Shown in pieces: positions 20,445 through 30,979 of a DNA stretch of 64,000 bases. The notes beneath the pieces were generated by a model. The model worked only from the letters and a program-made list of their open reading frames with translations, searched no databases and had not been told where the DNA came from. Position numbers and translations under genes: made by a program. Source of the DNA: Skeletonema tropicum (lineage: Eukaryota > Bacillariophyta > Thalassiosirophyceae > Thalassiosirales > Thalassiosiraceae); contig CM074142.1 of the NCBI GenBank assembly GCA_037178625.1, positions 1,054,001 through 1,118,000 on the forward strand, written 5' to 3'. Numbering within the stretch: position 1 is the stretch's first letter; each line of letters begins with the position of its first letter.

Positions 20445-23400
20445 TTATTCTGATGGTGTATCTGTCTGAGTTTTCTTCTTTCCAAACAATGTAGACTTTC
20501 CCTTTGCATTCAATAAAGGCGACTTCGCATTCAATAGAGGCGTATTAGCTAGAAACCCAACTCGGCTCTGAATATGTTCCAACTTTTCCTTGTACAAATC
20601 TCGTTCTTCCTCTGTCTCTTCGAGTTTCTTCTTGTAATTATCGTTCTCGGTTCTCACTGTAGCTAGTTCGAGTTTGATAGCCAAAAGCTGCTGCAACAAA
20701 TTAGTCGAATCAGAACTCGGGGATAATCTCAACTCGTCCATCCCTCCATCGGAGTCGTCATCGCAGTGACCAGCAGCAGAAGCCCCGAGAAGAGCAGTGC
20801 CTTCAACAGTATTATTTTTTGATTTGTCGCCCACTTCTTCGACAGTGTTGTCTCGACTAAGTTTCAGAGCATCTGTCACGTCAAGGTCTTGATTCTCGTC
20901 GATCTTGGATAGTGAGTCACTTTTGTATTCTTCCCCAACTAGTTGCGAGGATTCCGTGCCACCGGCTTGATCACTTTCATTCCAATGCTGATCATCAAAG
21001 TTATCTTTCATGGACGACCCGATATCACTGTTCTGTTGACTGTCATGATCAGTCTTCTGCCCGGAGTTACTTGTAGTCACGGTTTCAATAACCGAAGGAA
21101 TACCATCATCAAATGTGTCCTCGTCGGCAACTTTGGCATGACTGCTTTGTGCTGAATCGGAATGTTTGCTATTTGCCGTTTCAGCCACACCTATTTTGCT
21201 CACTTGTTTGTATTTGCTTAGTGTAGGCTGCAGCTTTGCAGACATTTTAGCTGCAACACGATTACCCATAATAATTGTCTTGGCCGCAGAAGACAGTGTC
21301 TTTACATTCACGGGCTGTGAACGATCAGCGCTGCTTTGGATTTCCTTCTGAGCTTGTTGTGGTTTCGATGGCATTGGCAATGCTTTTGCACTCTCTACTT
21401 GTGTTGGAATCATTTCACGATTAGTTGCGGCATTTTTCGATGGTGCAGTGGGCCTTGATACATCCGTTTTCTTCGCCACTACCAACTTGGGAGCGGCCAC
21501 AACATCATTGGCCGAGGACGGACATAGCGATGCATTAAATGACAAAGAACCACCAAATACACGGGTATGGTCTGGATCCGGTGGCCAGTCAGAGAACCGG
21601 CTGAAAAACAAAGCTGAATATGGAACAACAATGTGCTGTGCTCCAACATTATTCGTTCGCTCGAGGAGGGGATTGCCGACTGGCGCGTGGCACCGAAATA
21701 AGGGTTGGTAAACAGCGCTCGTATTGCTTTGAACTTCTTTCTCATCGATACGGCCACCTTTCTCCCAAACACCTTTACCGTCATCATCCTTCAAGATTTC
21801 TCTGAATGCTCTTTTGAATCTGCCAGGCCTCCTGTCCTTTGTTACATCAATGAATTGCTCTTTAAAGATGCGATAGACCCAATTCTGAGGTCCGAAGAAA
21901 ATAATCCCCACAAGGAAATATGCCAGTCTCCACGGAAACATTATCAGAACTGCAATTGTTGTCATGCCCGCAATGGAGATCCAGAATGTCAAGATAGGAT
22001 CTCGCCACGTGACAATGCTGTAGAACGATCGGTAGATTGACAAGGCCACCCCGAGAATCCTCGTAATCGGGATGAATTGACTTGTAACTTTGGAAACAAT
22101 GGGGTTCCATTGAGAAAATTGGCCAACTCCAAGAATTTTGTCAAGATCGGGCTTGGAATCGTACACTTCACTGCCCTTTTCGGCAGTAGCTTTCTTCTGA
22201 AATGGTGGCCCATTGCTTTCTATTGCATGATATGTATGATATTGAAACAAATATTTTGTAGCCTTTTGTACCTTTTCTTCCACTTCCTCCAGCTCTTGCT
22301 TGATAGACTTGTTATTCTTTTTCTTGACACTTATATTCTGTTCAGGGAGTGGTGGTTTCTCCGATTCATCTATCGATCCGTAGACATCGTCACCCATGGC
22401 ATCATCGAGGTCGTCATCTGCGTCATCCATTTCATCGCAATTGAAACCATCGCCTTTCCATTCTGACTCAGAATTCAGTCTCGGGGTGTTCAAAGACTCG
22501 TCTACGCAAAGCCTCGAATAACCCGCAAATGATGAAAAAGGGAATAATTCTGTCGAGGCCTTGCTTTCACGTTCATTATTATTAGAGCCAAGTGCACGGA
22601 GAACTGGTGAGTCACCCCTTCCATCAACAAGCGTCCCCTTTGTAGGCTTCTTACCCTCTGTTGTTTGCAGTGATACTAACAATTCATCCCACGTGAGTGG
22701 CTTGACATCTTTCCTTTCATTGCTGACATGATATACATAACTTGCAGCCAGATGAAGAAGTGCAAAACCAACCAGATATACCGGAACAAAATTGACGGAA
22801 TTGCAATAGACGCAGTGCATCCATCCACCAAAACAATACCCTGAGAATATCGGGTACTTCCAATACATCAAATCACGAACATACTTCTTTCCAAATCGTA
22901 ATGATACAGCCTGTACAAATGTCAGCTCTCGAATCGCTGCCTGGAACATATCTGTTGAAAATCGATCCGGAAGATGCTTCCCATGTACCGTTAGCGCAAT
23001 ATTACGAAACGACTTTGGATCTGCACACGCGACAGTGGTACAGACCCTATTCCCAATTTTATTCCTCATACCTGGTGCATACGAGAGAATAAATTGTCGT
23101 TGATCGTAATACTCCAAAGAAAAGCGTAGTCGGATAGCACCAAGTTTGTTGTCACGGTTGTAAACACTCGTTGATTCACGAAGGGGCAGGGTAACATCGT
23201 ACGTATTGTTGCATCGCAATCGTGCAATTGGGACCTCCACCCGACCAAGGAAGGTATCTTTTGCCGATGAGCCCTTACTCCCATCATCATGGAATACACC
23301 CACCATTAAAACAGCATACCCATGAAATACCGGGAGGGCACATGCTCGTCTCATCCCCCGGAGCCACATTGGATTCACCTTTTGTGGAATAACATCTGTC

Positions 23401-24857
23401 GCAAATGCATATGATCCACATACCAAGTATACGACACAATTTGGATTCACCTTCCCCTTTGCTTGGGGTAATCCACGACATTGTAGGACTTCGACTCGTA
23501 CCAATCCAAGTTCCCGACGATTATTATTTGTAGTTGCAATTGTTGGTGATAGACGTGTGTCATGCATAACGGAAGATGGTGCCAACATCTCCTCGGTTAG
23601 TTCGGAATGTGTCATCCAACGATGTTGATAGGTATAATTTGGTCTTACTCGATATTCCTTTTGAGATGATAATAGTACAGATTCATCCACGACTGCTGCT
23701 GCTGCTGCTGCTGCTGACGATGATGATGACGCCTCTACTCTTTCTCCTACTACACCACCAGTACCACCAGTACCACTACTATCCAACAACGCAAGCCTCG
23801 CCAAATCAGCAGCCTTACTATTATTCAGCGAACTCGTCCTCCTCATCCGACTATTCTTCTTCTTCTTCTGTCCAACAGTGGGTACTGCAATCATTGTCGA
23901 CACTGATAAATTCTTCGAGGTAGTACCAAATAATGTCTTTTTCCGTTTCGATTCATCCGAGAGTCGACCAACTTTACTGAATGCTGCTAGCCATAATGCC
24001 TTTTCATTTTTGCGTGAGGGGCATTTGAATGCGTACCGTATGCAGGGTTTGTTTTTGGAGTGGGCGCGGGATAGATCGAGTTGGACTTGATTGTGTGAAT
24101 GAGGTGTTGTTGTTGTTGTTGTTGTTGCTGCTGTGGTTGTTGGTTGAAGTGTCTTGCCGTCAGTTTCATCATCATCATCTTCTTCTTCTTCTTCTTCATC
24201 ATCGTCTCCCCAAAATACAAAGACACCATCATCATTCTCGCAAACATCATCATCATCTTCCTCATCCGATACTTGTTGCTGCGGTTCTTCCTCCTCTTTC
24301 ATGACAGCCTCCGATGATCCATCATTCTTATAATAATTATTAAACACATCATCATCATTCGGATCAAACCCCTCAGTTGAAATCTCCACAACAAACGCAG
24401 TAGGATCATTCTCCACATCCATGACCACCCATGGCAATTGACCTGGAATATTTAATACTAATTGTGCCTCGTGATTGTTGATTATTCTTGTTGGTTTGAC
24501 TACTACTGCACCACCACCACCACCACCACCACCAGTATAATCATCCTCACTATCCTCACTCGTACCAAACTTGGTCGAAGTATAAACCTCATCCCGCTCC
24601 TTCTTCTCCTTCAAATTTACAAATCGATAACACTGCAATGAACCAATCCCACCAACTTCCAATGATGCACCGGCTGATCCGGACATGTTGAAAATGGTGT
24701 ACATTCGGATATTCTTTTTCATGATTGTTGTTGTGGATTTTTTGTGGCTTGTTGTTGTTGTTGTTGGACGGTGGAGGAGTGTTCCGGAGAGGATGTGCGA
24801 GGATGGACGAGTTGTGGTGGGGTGTGTTGGTGGTGGTGGTGGGTCGGATGATGTCAT
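20445..24857 (-). CDS. Large C2-domain, MCTP-like membrane protein
   Basis: From the ATG at 24857 the single-exon product is 1470 aa. Residues about 35-310 resemble a split PH-like domain (SLQCYRFVNLKEKK, LPWVVMDVEND, CPSRKNEKALWLAAF) interrupted by acidic and Gly-rich low complexity. A C2 domain spans about 448-585 (LVRVEVLQCRGLPQAKGKVN, DTFLGRVEVPIARL). Next come hydrophobic segments near 675-705 (VPVYLVGFALLHLAASYV) and near 930-990 (PILTFWISIAGMTTIAVLIM, RLAYFLVGIIFFGPQNWVY). Their order and the GPQNW element recall the C-terminal region of plant MCTP proteins, which tether ER to plasma membrane. A coiled coil lies at about 1380-1435. An ER-anchored, lipid-binding tether is the inferred role. 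The longer frame upstream has only a TTG start. Confidence 0.7.
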   Translation of the reverse strand: MTSSDPPPPPTHPTTTRPSSHILSGTLLHRPTTTTTSHKKSTTTIMKKNIRMYTIFNMSGSAGASLEVGGIGSLQCYRFVNLKEKKERDEVYTSTKFGTSEDSEDDYTGGGGGGGGAVVVKPTRIINNHEAQLVLNIPGQLPWVVMDVENDPTAFVVEISTEGFDPNDDDVFNNYYKNDGSSEAVMKEEEEPQQQVSDEEDDDDVCENDDGVFVFWGDDDEEEEEEDDDDETDGKTLQPTTTAATTTTTTTPHSHNQVQLDLSRAHSKNKPCIRYAFKCPSRKNEKALWLAAFSKVGRLSDESKRKKTLFGTTSKNLSVSTMIAVPTVGQKKKKNSRMRRTSSLNNSKAADLARLALLDSSGTGGTGGVVGERVEASSSSSAAAAAAAVVDESVLLSSQKEYRVRPNYTYQHRWMTHSELTEEMLAPSSVMHDTRLSPTIATTNNNRRELGLVRVEVLQCRGLPQAKGKVNPNCVVYLVCGSYAFATDVIPQKVNPMWLRGMRRACALPVFHGYAVLMVGVFHDDGSKGSSAKDTFLGRVEVPIARLRCNNTYDVTLPLRESTSVYNRDNKLGAIRLRFSLEYYDQRQFILSYAPGMRNKIGNRVCTTVACADPKSFRNIALTVHGKHLPDRFSTDMFQAAIRELTFVQAVSLRFGKKYVRDLMYWKYPIFSGYCFGGWMHCVYCNSVNFVPVYLVGFALLHLAASYVYHVSNERKDVKPLTWDELLVSLQTTEGKKPTKGTLVDGRGDSPVLRALGSNNNERESKASTELFPFSSFAGYSRLCVDESLNTPRLNSESEWKGDGFNCDEMDDADDDLDDAMGDDVYGSIDESEKPPLPEQNISVKKKNNKSIKQELEEVEEKVQKATKYLFQYHTYHAIESNGPPFQKKATAEKGSEVYDSKPDLDKILGVGQFSQWNPIVSKVTSQFIPITRILGVALSIYRSFYSIVTWRDPILTFWISIAGMTTIAVLIMFPWRLAYFLVGIIFFGPQNWVYRIFKEQFIDVTKDRRPGRFKRAFREILKDDDGKGVWEKGGRIDEKEVQSNTSAVYQPLFRCHAPVGNPLLERTNNVGAQHIVVPYSALFFSRFSDWPPDPDHTRVFGGSLSFNASLCPSSANDVVAAPKLVVAKKTDVSRPTAPSKNAATNREMIPTQVESAKALPMPSKPQQAQKEIQSSADRSQPVNVKTLSSAAKTIIMGNRVAAKMSAKLQPTLSKYKQVSKIGVAETANSKHSDSAQSSHAKVADEDTFDDGIPSVIETVTTSNSGQKTDHDSQQNSDIGSSMKDNFDDQHWNESDQAGGTESSQLVGEEYKSDSLSKIDENQDLDVTDALKLSRDNTVEEVGDKSKNNTVEGTALLGASAAGHCDDDSDGGMDELRLSPSSDSTNLLQQLLAIKLELATVRTENDNYKKKLEETEEERDLYKEKLEHIQSRVGFLANTPLLNAKSPLLNAKGKSTLFGKKKTQTDTPSE

Positions 24858-25943
24858 TATTTTTTGGGAATTATTGGTGGAATATAATATGTGAATGAAC
24901 TTGTAGAGAGAGCGCAATAATTGAAGTTGTTAGGACAGAGCGGCGAGGGAGGCTACCAATCAATCAACAACCAATTGATTGATGAACGCTGTGCTTCTTG
25001 TAGTCCTAGGTATGCTATTGCTAAGTACATATTGTTCTGCATGCTCGATGCTTTGTTCTGTTGTAGGCAGGGTTCCCAGATCGGAGAAAAGGATCGGATC
25101 AGATCCCGGATAAAAATCATTCACAAAGGAACTAGTATGAAGAAGTTCAGAACCGTGATTGAGGAGCCCTTCCGGTCATTACTCACATATTTGAATTTTC
25201 ACTTGCTCTTGGAATTGACAACATAAGAAGTAAGTAAGCAGTATTCTGCGACACGCAGCCCATTCTTTTTTATGTGCCCTGCTAGCTTGGGACATCATTC
25301 CTGCTCCTGCTGTTTGTGTGTCCGTCAGCGTAGCCAGTCGTGTGTGTTCGAAAAGCTATATCTACTCCTATTTCTATATAGATATCATCTGCGCTGCTCT
25401 GCCTCTGCTAACAACACACTTCCCCCTTCTTACCGACCCCGACCAATGCCAATGCGAACTCTCTCTCTCTGATCTGAAGAGGCACAGGAGGAAGAAGAAA
25501 CAAAGGACAAGCAAGAGACCCATCAAAATGGCAACTTTCCGTAAAGGCAGTAGTCCCTCTACACCTTTCCACAGATACTCAAAAATACTTCAGCTTCAGC
25601 GACCGACAGCTCCAGCGCTCGACCAAATATTTACCAGTGAACGTTTGTCAAACTCAAACTGCAGCAGCTAGTATGTGTAATTCATTCTTGAGATATGATT
25701 TATGAACAATACAATTCTCTCAAAAGCTCAAGCTCAAGCTCACATACAGACTCTACAGTCCTGTTCCCGAGTGTGTGTAACTATAACTGGGCCATTTGCA
25801 TTTGCAAGATTTTACTAGTGACCTCGCTTAATCTATTACTTAATATCAGGGTAAAAAATGCATTTCCGTTCCACGAATGAGCTCAAATGCATTTGTTTTT
25901 TTTGGCCTAAACTCAAAAATGCATTTCTGTGCGTCCAAATACC

Positions 25944-26061
25944 TATCCAAGCTTCGGTAGAAGATTAGAGCTGTAGTATCTTTTGATTATCCAAGCTTCG
26001 GTAGAAGATTAGAGCTGTCCAAGCTTCGGTAGAAGATTAGAGCTGTAGTATCTTTTGATTA
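25944..26061. repeat. Three direct copies of a hairpin-poor unit
   Basis: The unit TCCAAGCTTCGGTAGAAGAT plus TAGAGCTGT occurs three times; copies 1 and 3 carry the extra tail AGTATCTTTTGATTAT. This is a local tandem duplication. Confidence 0.8.
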
Positions 26062-26280
26062 TGGTGGTGATGGATAGAGGGAGGTGGGCTCAAATTTTGC
26101 TGCGGTGTTTCTCCTCCTCCTCCTCCTCCTTCGTCAGATAATTTTTGAATTTGGGAGTCCGTCTCTACTGGAGTTTCGAGCCGAAGCTTGCATGCTGCTG
26201 CCGCACACAATCAAGTGCGAGCACTGGACCTTGCTTCTCTATCGTACTCTTGTAGGAGTACCCGGAGATATAATATCGTA

Positions 26281-26296
26281 CTCTCTCGGTTCCCGT

Positions 26297-26344
<48 letters not shown>

Positions 26345-26345
26345 T
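26281..26345. repeat. CT microsatellite
   Basis: A run of CT dinucleotides broken by a single TA and flanked by TC-rich sequence. The apparent Ser-Leu frames across it are artefacts of the repeat. Confidence 0.9.
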
Positions 26346-26412
26346 CGATCATGTCTTCCCTCACCTCAGGAAACCGCAGCAGGCAAGGGTCCCTCCCCTG
26401 GGGATCTTGGTT

Positions 26413-26575
26413 TCCTTTGTAGTGAGACTGAGAAAGTTCTGAAGATCGTTCTCATTAGTCATTAGTCCTTTGTATATTGAGACTGAGAAAGTTCTGACGT
26501 TCTCATTAGTCATTAGTCCTTTGTACTGAGACTGAGAAAGTTCTGACGGGTCTTGGTTGAGAAGGGGTTCTCATT
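26413..26575. repeat. Direct repeats of GACTGAGAAAGTTCTGA unit
   Basis: Three consecutive copies of a unit of about 60 bp containing GAGACTGAGAAAGTTCTGA and TTCTCATTAGTCATTAGTCC. A fourth copy with the same trailing TCTTGGTTGAGAAGGGGTTC lies at 27981-28052, beyond the foldback element. The foldback is thus bracketed by direct copies. Confidence 0.75.
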
Positions 26576-26724
26576 CACACTACAGGTCTCGGTTATCTCT
26601 ACTCAGCGATGGTTGGTTGATGGTATGTTTGGGATGATGAGAGGGGTGAAAACAAGTGATTTGTGTAGGTGGTATCTATGATTATGTACTTTGATGTATG
26701 TAGGAGCTGAGACTTCGAGATAAC

Positions 26725-27805
26725 CTCTAAAGGCTCAAGCACCTTGACGACCCGTTTGAATAATCGTAAATAACACCGGCGCGGCCGTCCAACACCAAAC
26801 CGCAACCAGGGTTTTGCACCCGAGGGAAAATCCCGTCGGGTACGGGTACGGGTACGGGTACGGGTATCCCTGGAAAAGAGGCATCGGGTATGGGTATCGG
26901 GTATATACCCGATACCCGAGTCAAAATACTCGGGTATCGGGTATTGGGTATGGGTATTTGTTTTAGCGACCATGGTACTAATTCCTACCAATTTTAGCGA
27001 AGTAGTTGGGTACTTAGAGAAAAATTTCGTGACTCATTTCGCCAACGCTCGAAAGGAGGCTTTTTGAATTTGGAACTTGAGATAAAATCTTTCCGAAATC
27101 GGGGCAGCTCGCCCGATTTGAAGAAATATTGGATCTTTTACGTGCAAAATCTAACTACTTTGGTCTAAAATGGCCCCTAAACCGACCTTTTTCCACACGA
27201 AAATCACGAAATACCCATACCCGAAATCATGGGTATTTTACTCGGGTATCGGGTATCGGGTAATACCCGAGGGGGGACTTTTTACGGGTATCGGGTATCG
27301 GGTATTTACCCGTACCCGAGCCAAAAACCTCGGGTATCGGGTATGGGTGCGAACTCGGGTGCAAAACCCTGACCGCAACACACCGTAACCATGGTGTCGC
27401 TGCCGAAATAGACGAACTTAATCGCCGACCTATGGGCCAATCGATGGCCAATCATTAGTATGGACTATTATGAACGTGTTATCGTGCTTGGATGCAGAAG
27501 AAACGGTCATTGGGATGTTCGAAAAGCACTGTTCGTTGGCCGGCGAGCGCCGAACATCGCCGTCATAAATCATCGTCACCATTCTGCCTTCTCTTTGGGG
27601 ATTTGGCTGCGGCGAGGGCTTCGGCACTTACTTAATAGTCCATACTAATGATTGGCCATCGATTGGCCCATAGGTCGGCGATTAAGTTCGTCTATTTCGG
27701 CAGCGGCACCATGGTTACGGTGTGTTGCGGTTTGGTGATGGACGGCCGGGCCGGTGTTATTTACGATTATTCAAACGGGTCGTCAAGGTGCTTGAGACTT
27801 TAGAG
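26725..27805. mobile_element. Foldback (long inverted-repeat) element, copy 1
   Basis: The left arm (26725-26806 continuing at 27380-27470) and right arm (27634-27805) are inverted copies of about 170 bp. Landmarks are CTCTAAAG, CTCAAGCACCTTGACGACCC, AATAACACCGG, CCATGGTG, AATAGACGAACTTAATCGCC, and TAGTATGGACTATTA at the inner end. The loop of about 163 bp (27471-27633) is GC-richer. The left arm is interrupted by the hAT-like MITE at 26807-27371. A related copy sits at 47757-48646. Confidence 0.75.
26807..27371. mobile_element. hAT-type MITE, 565 bp, nested in the foldback arm
   Basis: The ends are an 18-bp perfect inverted repeat, CAGGGTTTTGCACCCGAG, at 26807 and its complement ending at 27371. 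The element is flanked by a perfect 8-bp duplication, ACCGCAAC (26799-26806 and 27372-27379). The uninterrupted right arm of the host foldback has that 8-mer once, proving the insertion site. CAGGG ends and 8-bp duplications are hAT hallmarks. Both subterminal regions carry arrays of GGGTA(C/T)CG-type words (26838-26950 and 27235-27350), likely transposase-binding sites. No transposase is present. Confidence 0.9.
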
Positions 27806-28910
27806 CTTCTACCGAAGACATTCCCTCTACATAAAATAAAGTACCATAATCGTACATACTAGTACCACACATCACTTTTAAACGCACTCATTTGACATCC
27901 ATTCCACATTACCATCACTTCTTTAAACCCCATCACCTTCTGAATGCTATCGGTAGATGCGAGACCTGTATATAGTGTGTTCTCATTAGTCATTAGTCCT
28001 TTGTCCTGAGACTGAGAAAGTTCTGACGGGTCTTGGTTGAGAAGGGGTTCTCATTAGCGATAGAGGTATAGAACGGGTACTTTTATTGGAATGTAAGTAC
28101 CATCTTCTAAGAATGTCGGTACAATAAATAGCGTGTTGGTTATTCTCATCAGCTGATTGCCGCTTCTCAGAAGTTTGGTACTCCTTTGAGTTTCGACATG
28201 TCGAGTTGCATTTTCTCCATTTTGTATTTCAGACTGCCGGCAAAAAGTCAGATACAGAAATCTGTATGATAGACGCACTGCTTCGCCTTCCTTAAATAGT
28301 TCCTCTGTACAAAGGAATATTTACGAGAAAGTCTTTAGCTAACTTCTGGAAATGCAATTCGCGCTGCGCAATCTTGCACAAGATAAAGGAGACATCTAGG
28401 AGAGGGAGTGACCACGAGTACCGCAAGACAATTCAATTCGAAGAATCTGACTCCCAGTGGTGCACGGTGGTTCACAGCGATTGTTAGCATATTTTCAAAA
28501 ATTCCGATTTTGTGCACATTATTTATGACGAACTTGTAAATGATTACCCAACAATGTGACAAAAAAGAAGAAAGAAGATGAGAGAAGTTAACGTCCAATA
28601 CTCGCAAAGATGAACCGCCGTGCAGCACTTCCCAATTCTTTCCTCATTGCTTCCTCGGACAGATTTGAGTAGAGGTCATCGCAACAAATGAACATGATTT
28701 CCCTCATCGCTCATCCAAGCAAGCATTGCACTCGACCTTCACCCTTTCAACTGCGAGGAATTACGACCAGTATTAGCTCTATCAAACACCAACGCCTTTT
28801 CAGTAGGTGGCAGGTAAGAGCACAGCACAACATCATAGCAGTTGACGACTAGGCCGCGGTCACGGCGTTGGCATTGATTTTTGGCAGCGCGGTCGCGGTC
28901 CCGGGAGGCT
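27806..28910. other. Intergenic, nothing coding recognised
   Basis: Apart from the repeat copy at 27981-28052 I see no gene. The short frames on either strand lack protein-like composition. A GC-rich patch (GCGGTCACGGCG, GCGGTCGCGGTCCCGG) lies just before the inverted-repeat cluster. Confidence 0.4.
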
Positions 28911-30678
28911 GTTGATGAATGCTTTTGCCAACTAACGTAGATAACCGGTTAGAGATGACTGTCACTTGATAGTGCAGTCAGGGTTCGCTGAGCGTATGCT
29001 TCTAAGCATTACAAGCCTGACTGCACTATCAAGTGACAGTCATCTCTAGCCGATTATCTACATTAGATGGAGCATTCTAATGTTGCCCCTGGTGTTCAAT
29101 ATTATCACCATCCCCCCATCAGACCACAGGCTACTGGCTGGCTACTGATGGCTCTTACTACTCTGGCTCTTACGTGCGCGGAGGTAGAGTACCTGACTCG
29201 GGGCTCGAACTAGCGACTTTCATTATGTTGATGAATGCTTTTGCCAACTAACGTAGATAACCGGTTAGAGATGACTGTCACTTGATAGTGCAGTCAGGCT
29301 TGTAATGCTTAGAAGCATACGCTCAGCGAACACGAGGTTCTGGACTGCACGACAGTCATCTCGGCGCTAGCGACTTTCATTATGTTGATGAATGCTTTTG
29401 CCAACTAACGTAGATAACCGGTTATCTACGTTAGTTGGCAAAAGCATTCATCAACATAATGAAAGTCGCTCGGTTATCTACGTTAGTTGGCAAAAGCATT
29501 CATCAACATAATGAAAGTCGCTAGTTCGAGCCCCGAGTCAGGTACTCTACCTCCGCGCACGTAAGAGCCAGAGTAGTAAGAGCCATCAGTAGCCAGCCAG
29601 TAGCCTGTGGTCTGATGGGGGGATGGATCGCTAGTTCGAGCCCCGAGTCAGGTACTCTACCTCCGCGCACGTAAGAGCCAGAGTAGTAAGAGCCATCAGT
29701 AGCCAGCCAGTAGCCTGTGGTCTGATGGGGGGATGGTGATAATATTGAACACCAGGGGCAACATTAGAATGCTCCATCTAATGTAGATAATCGGCTAGAG
29801 ATGACTGTCACTTGATAGTGCAGTCAGGCTTGTAATGCTTAGAAGCATACGCTCAGCGAACACGAGGTTCTGGACTGCACGACAGTCATCTCGGCGCTAG
29901 CGACTTTCATTATGTTGCAACTAACGTAGATAACCGGTTATCTACGTTAGTTGGCAAAAGCATTCATCAACATAATGAAAGTCGCTAGTTCGAGCCCCGA
30001 GTCAGGTACTCTACCTCCGCGCACGTAAGAGCCAGAGTAGTAAGAGCCATCAGTAGCCAGCCAGTAGCCTGTGGTCTGATGGGGGGATGGTGATAATATT
30101 GAACACCAGGGGCAACATTAGAATGCTCCATCTAATGTAGATAATCGGCTAGAGATGACTGTCACTTGATAGTGCAGTCAGGCTTGTAATGCTTAGAAGC
30201 ATACGCTCAGCGAACACGAGGTTCTGGACTGCACGACAGTCATCTCGGCGCTAGCGACTTTCATTATGTTGATGTGTTGATGAATGCTTTTGCCAACTAA
30301 CGTAGATAACCGGTTATCTACGTTAGTTGGCAAAAGCATTCATCAACATAATGAAAGTCGCTAGCGCCGAGATGACTGTCGTGCAGTCCAGAACCTCGTG
30401 TTCGCTGAGCGTATGCTTCTAAGCATTACAAGCCTGACTGCACTATCAAGTGACAGTCATCTCTAGCCGATTATCTACATTAGATGGAGCATTCTAATGT
30501 TGCCCCTGGTGTTCAATATTATCACCATCCCCCCATCAGACCACAGGCTACTGGCTGGCTACTGATGGCTCTTACTACTCTGGCTCTTACGTGCGCGGAG
30601 GTAGAGTACCTGACTCGGGGCTCGAACTAGCGACTTTTATTATGTTGATGAATGCTTTTGCCAACTAACGTAGATAAC
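28911..30678. repeat. Complex of shuffled inverted repeats (foldback cluster)
   Basis: About 1.77 kb are assembled from a few modules used repeatedly in both orientations. The commonest is an arm containing GATGAATGCTTTTGCCAACT followed by AACGTAGATAACC. It occurs forward near 28911, 29221, 29381, 29917 (truncated), 30276 and 30647, and reversed near 29420, 29472, 29937 and 30312. Two arms head to head make a perfect palindrome of about 104 bp at 29368-29471. A larger one (29937-30678, centre 30311/30312) has arms of about 367 bp differing by an 8-bp duplication. Other modules include CTTGTAATGCTTAGAAGCAT and TCGAGCCCCGAGTCAGGTAC. No coding frame. Confidence 0.85.
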
Positions 30679-30979
30679 GAGGCGGTGATTTTTTTGCTGC
30701 GCAGTCGATCCATTCCCCACACAGACAAATTCAGCTCTTCGCCTTCTGTAGAGGTGGCAGTCTTATTTCGTGAAGAGGGGAGGGGGCGTATAGCCAGCGT
30801 TTAGTCCTGCGTTTGATCGCCCCATCATGGCCGATGCTTAATTTTATTGTGATTCTATTCATGCGCGCGGTCAATTAATTATGAATTTATTATTTCGCCG
30901 TCAACGCGCTAACACTTACTTTCCTTGATATATTTTCTCTTTAGCATATTTCCTTTTGATATTAAATTTCCAAGGGGTC

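Larger units (their letters stand above)
24858..26724. other. Gene-poor region with simple repeats
   Basis: No convincing gene. A frame of about 117 codons at 25318-25671 is Ser/Lys-rich with no recognisable domain and is probably chance. The stretch includes a triplicated 30-45 bp unit (25944-26061), a CT microsatellite (26281-26345) and a 60-bp direct-repeat family (26413-26575). Confidence 0.5.

Noticed and set aside
25318..25671. 117-codon frame upstream of the foldback region
   Set aside because: No domain, no signal and unconvincing composition; left as intergenic.
26188..26442. Ser/Leu-rich frames over the CT microsatellite
   Set aside because: They arise from the dinucleotide run and have no flanking protein-like sequence.
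29460..29560. tRNA-like sequence in the repeat cluster (TTAGTTGGC, CAACATAATGAAAG, AGTTCGAGCCCC)
   Set aside because: It resembles parts of an elongator tRNA-Met, but the T-stem does not pair, the anticodon is shifted by one and the acceptor stem is missing. It may be a degenerate tRNA-derived module, not a gene.
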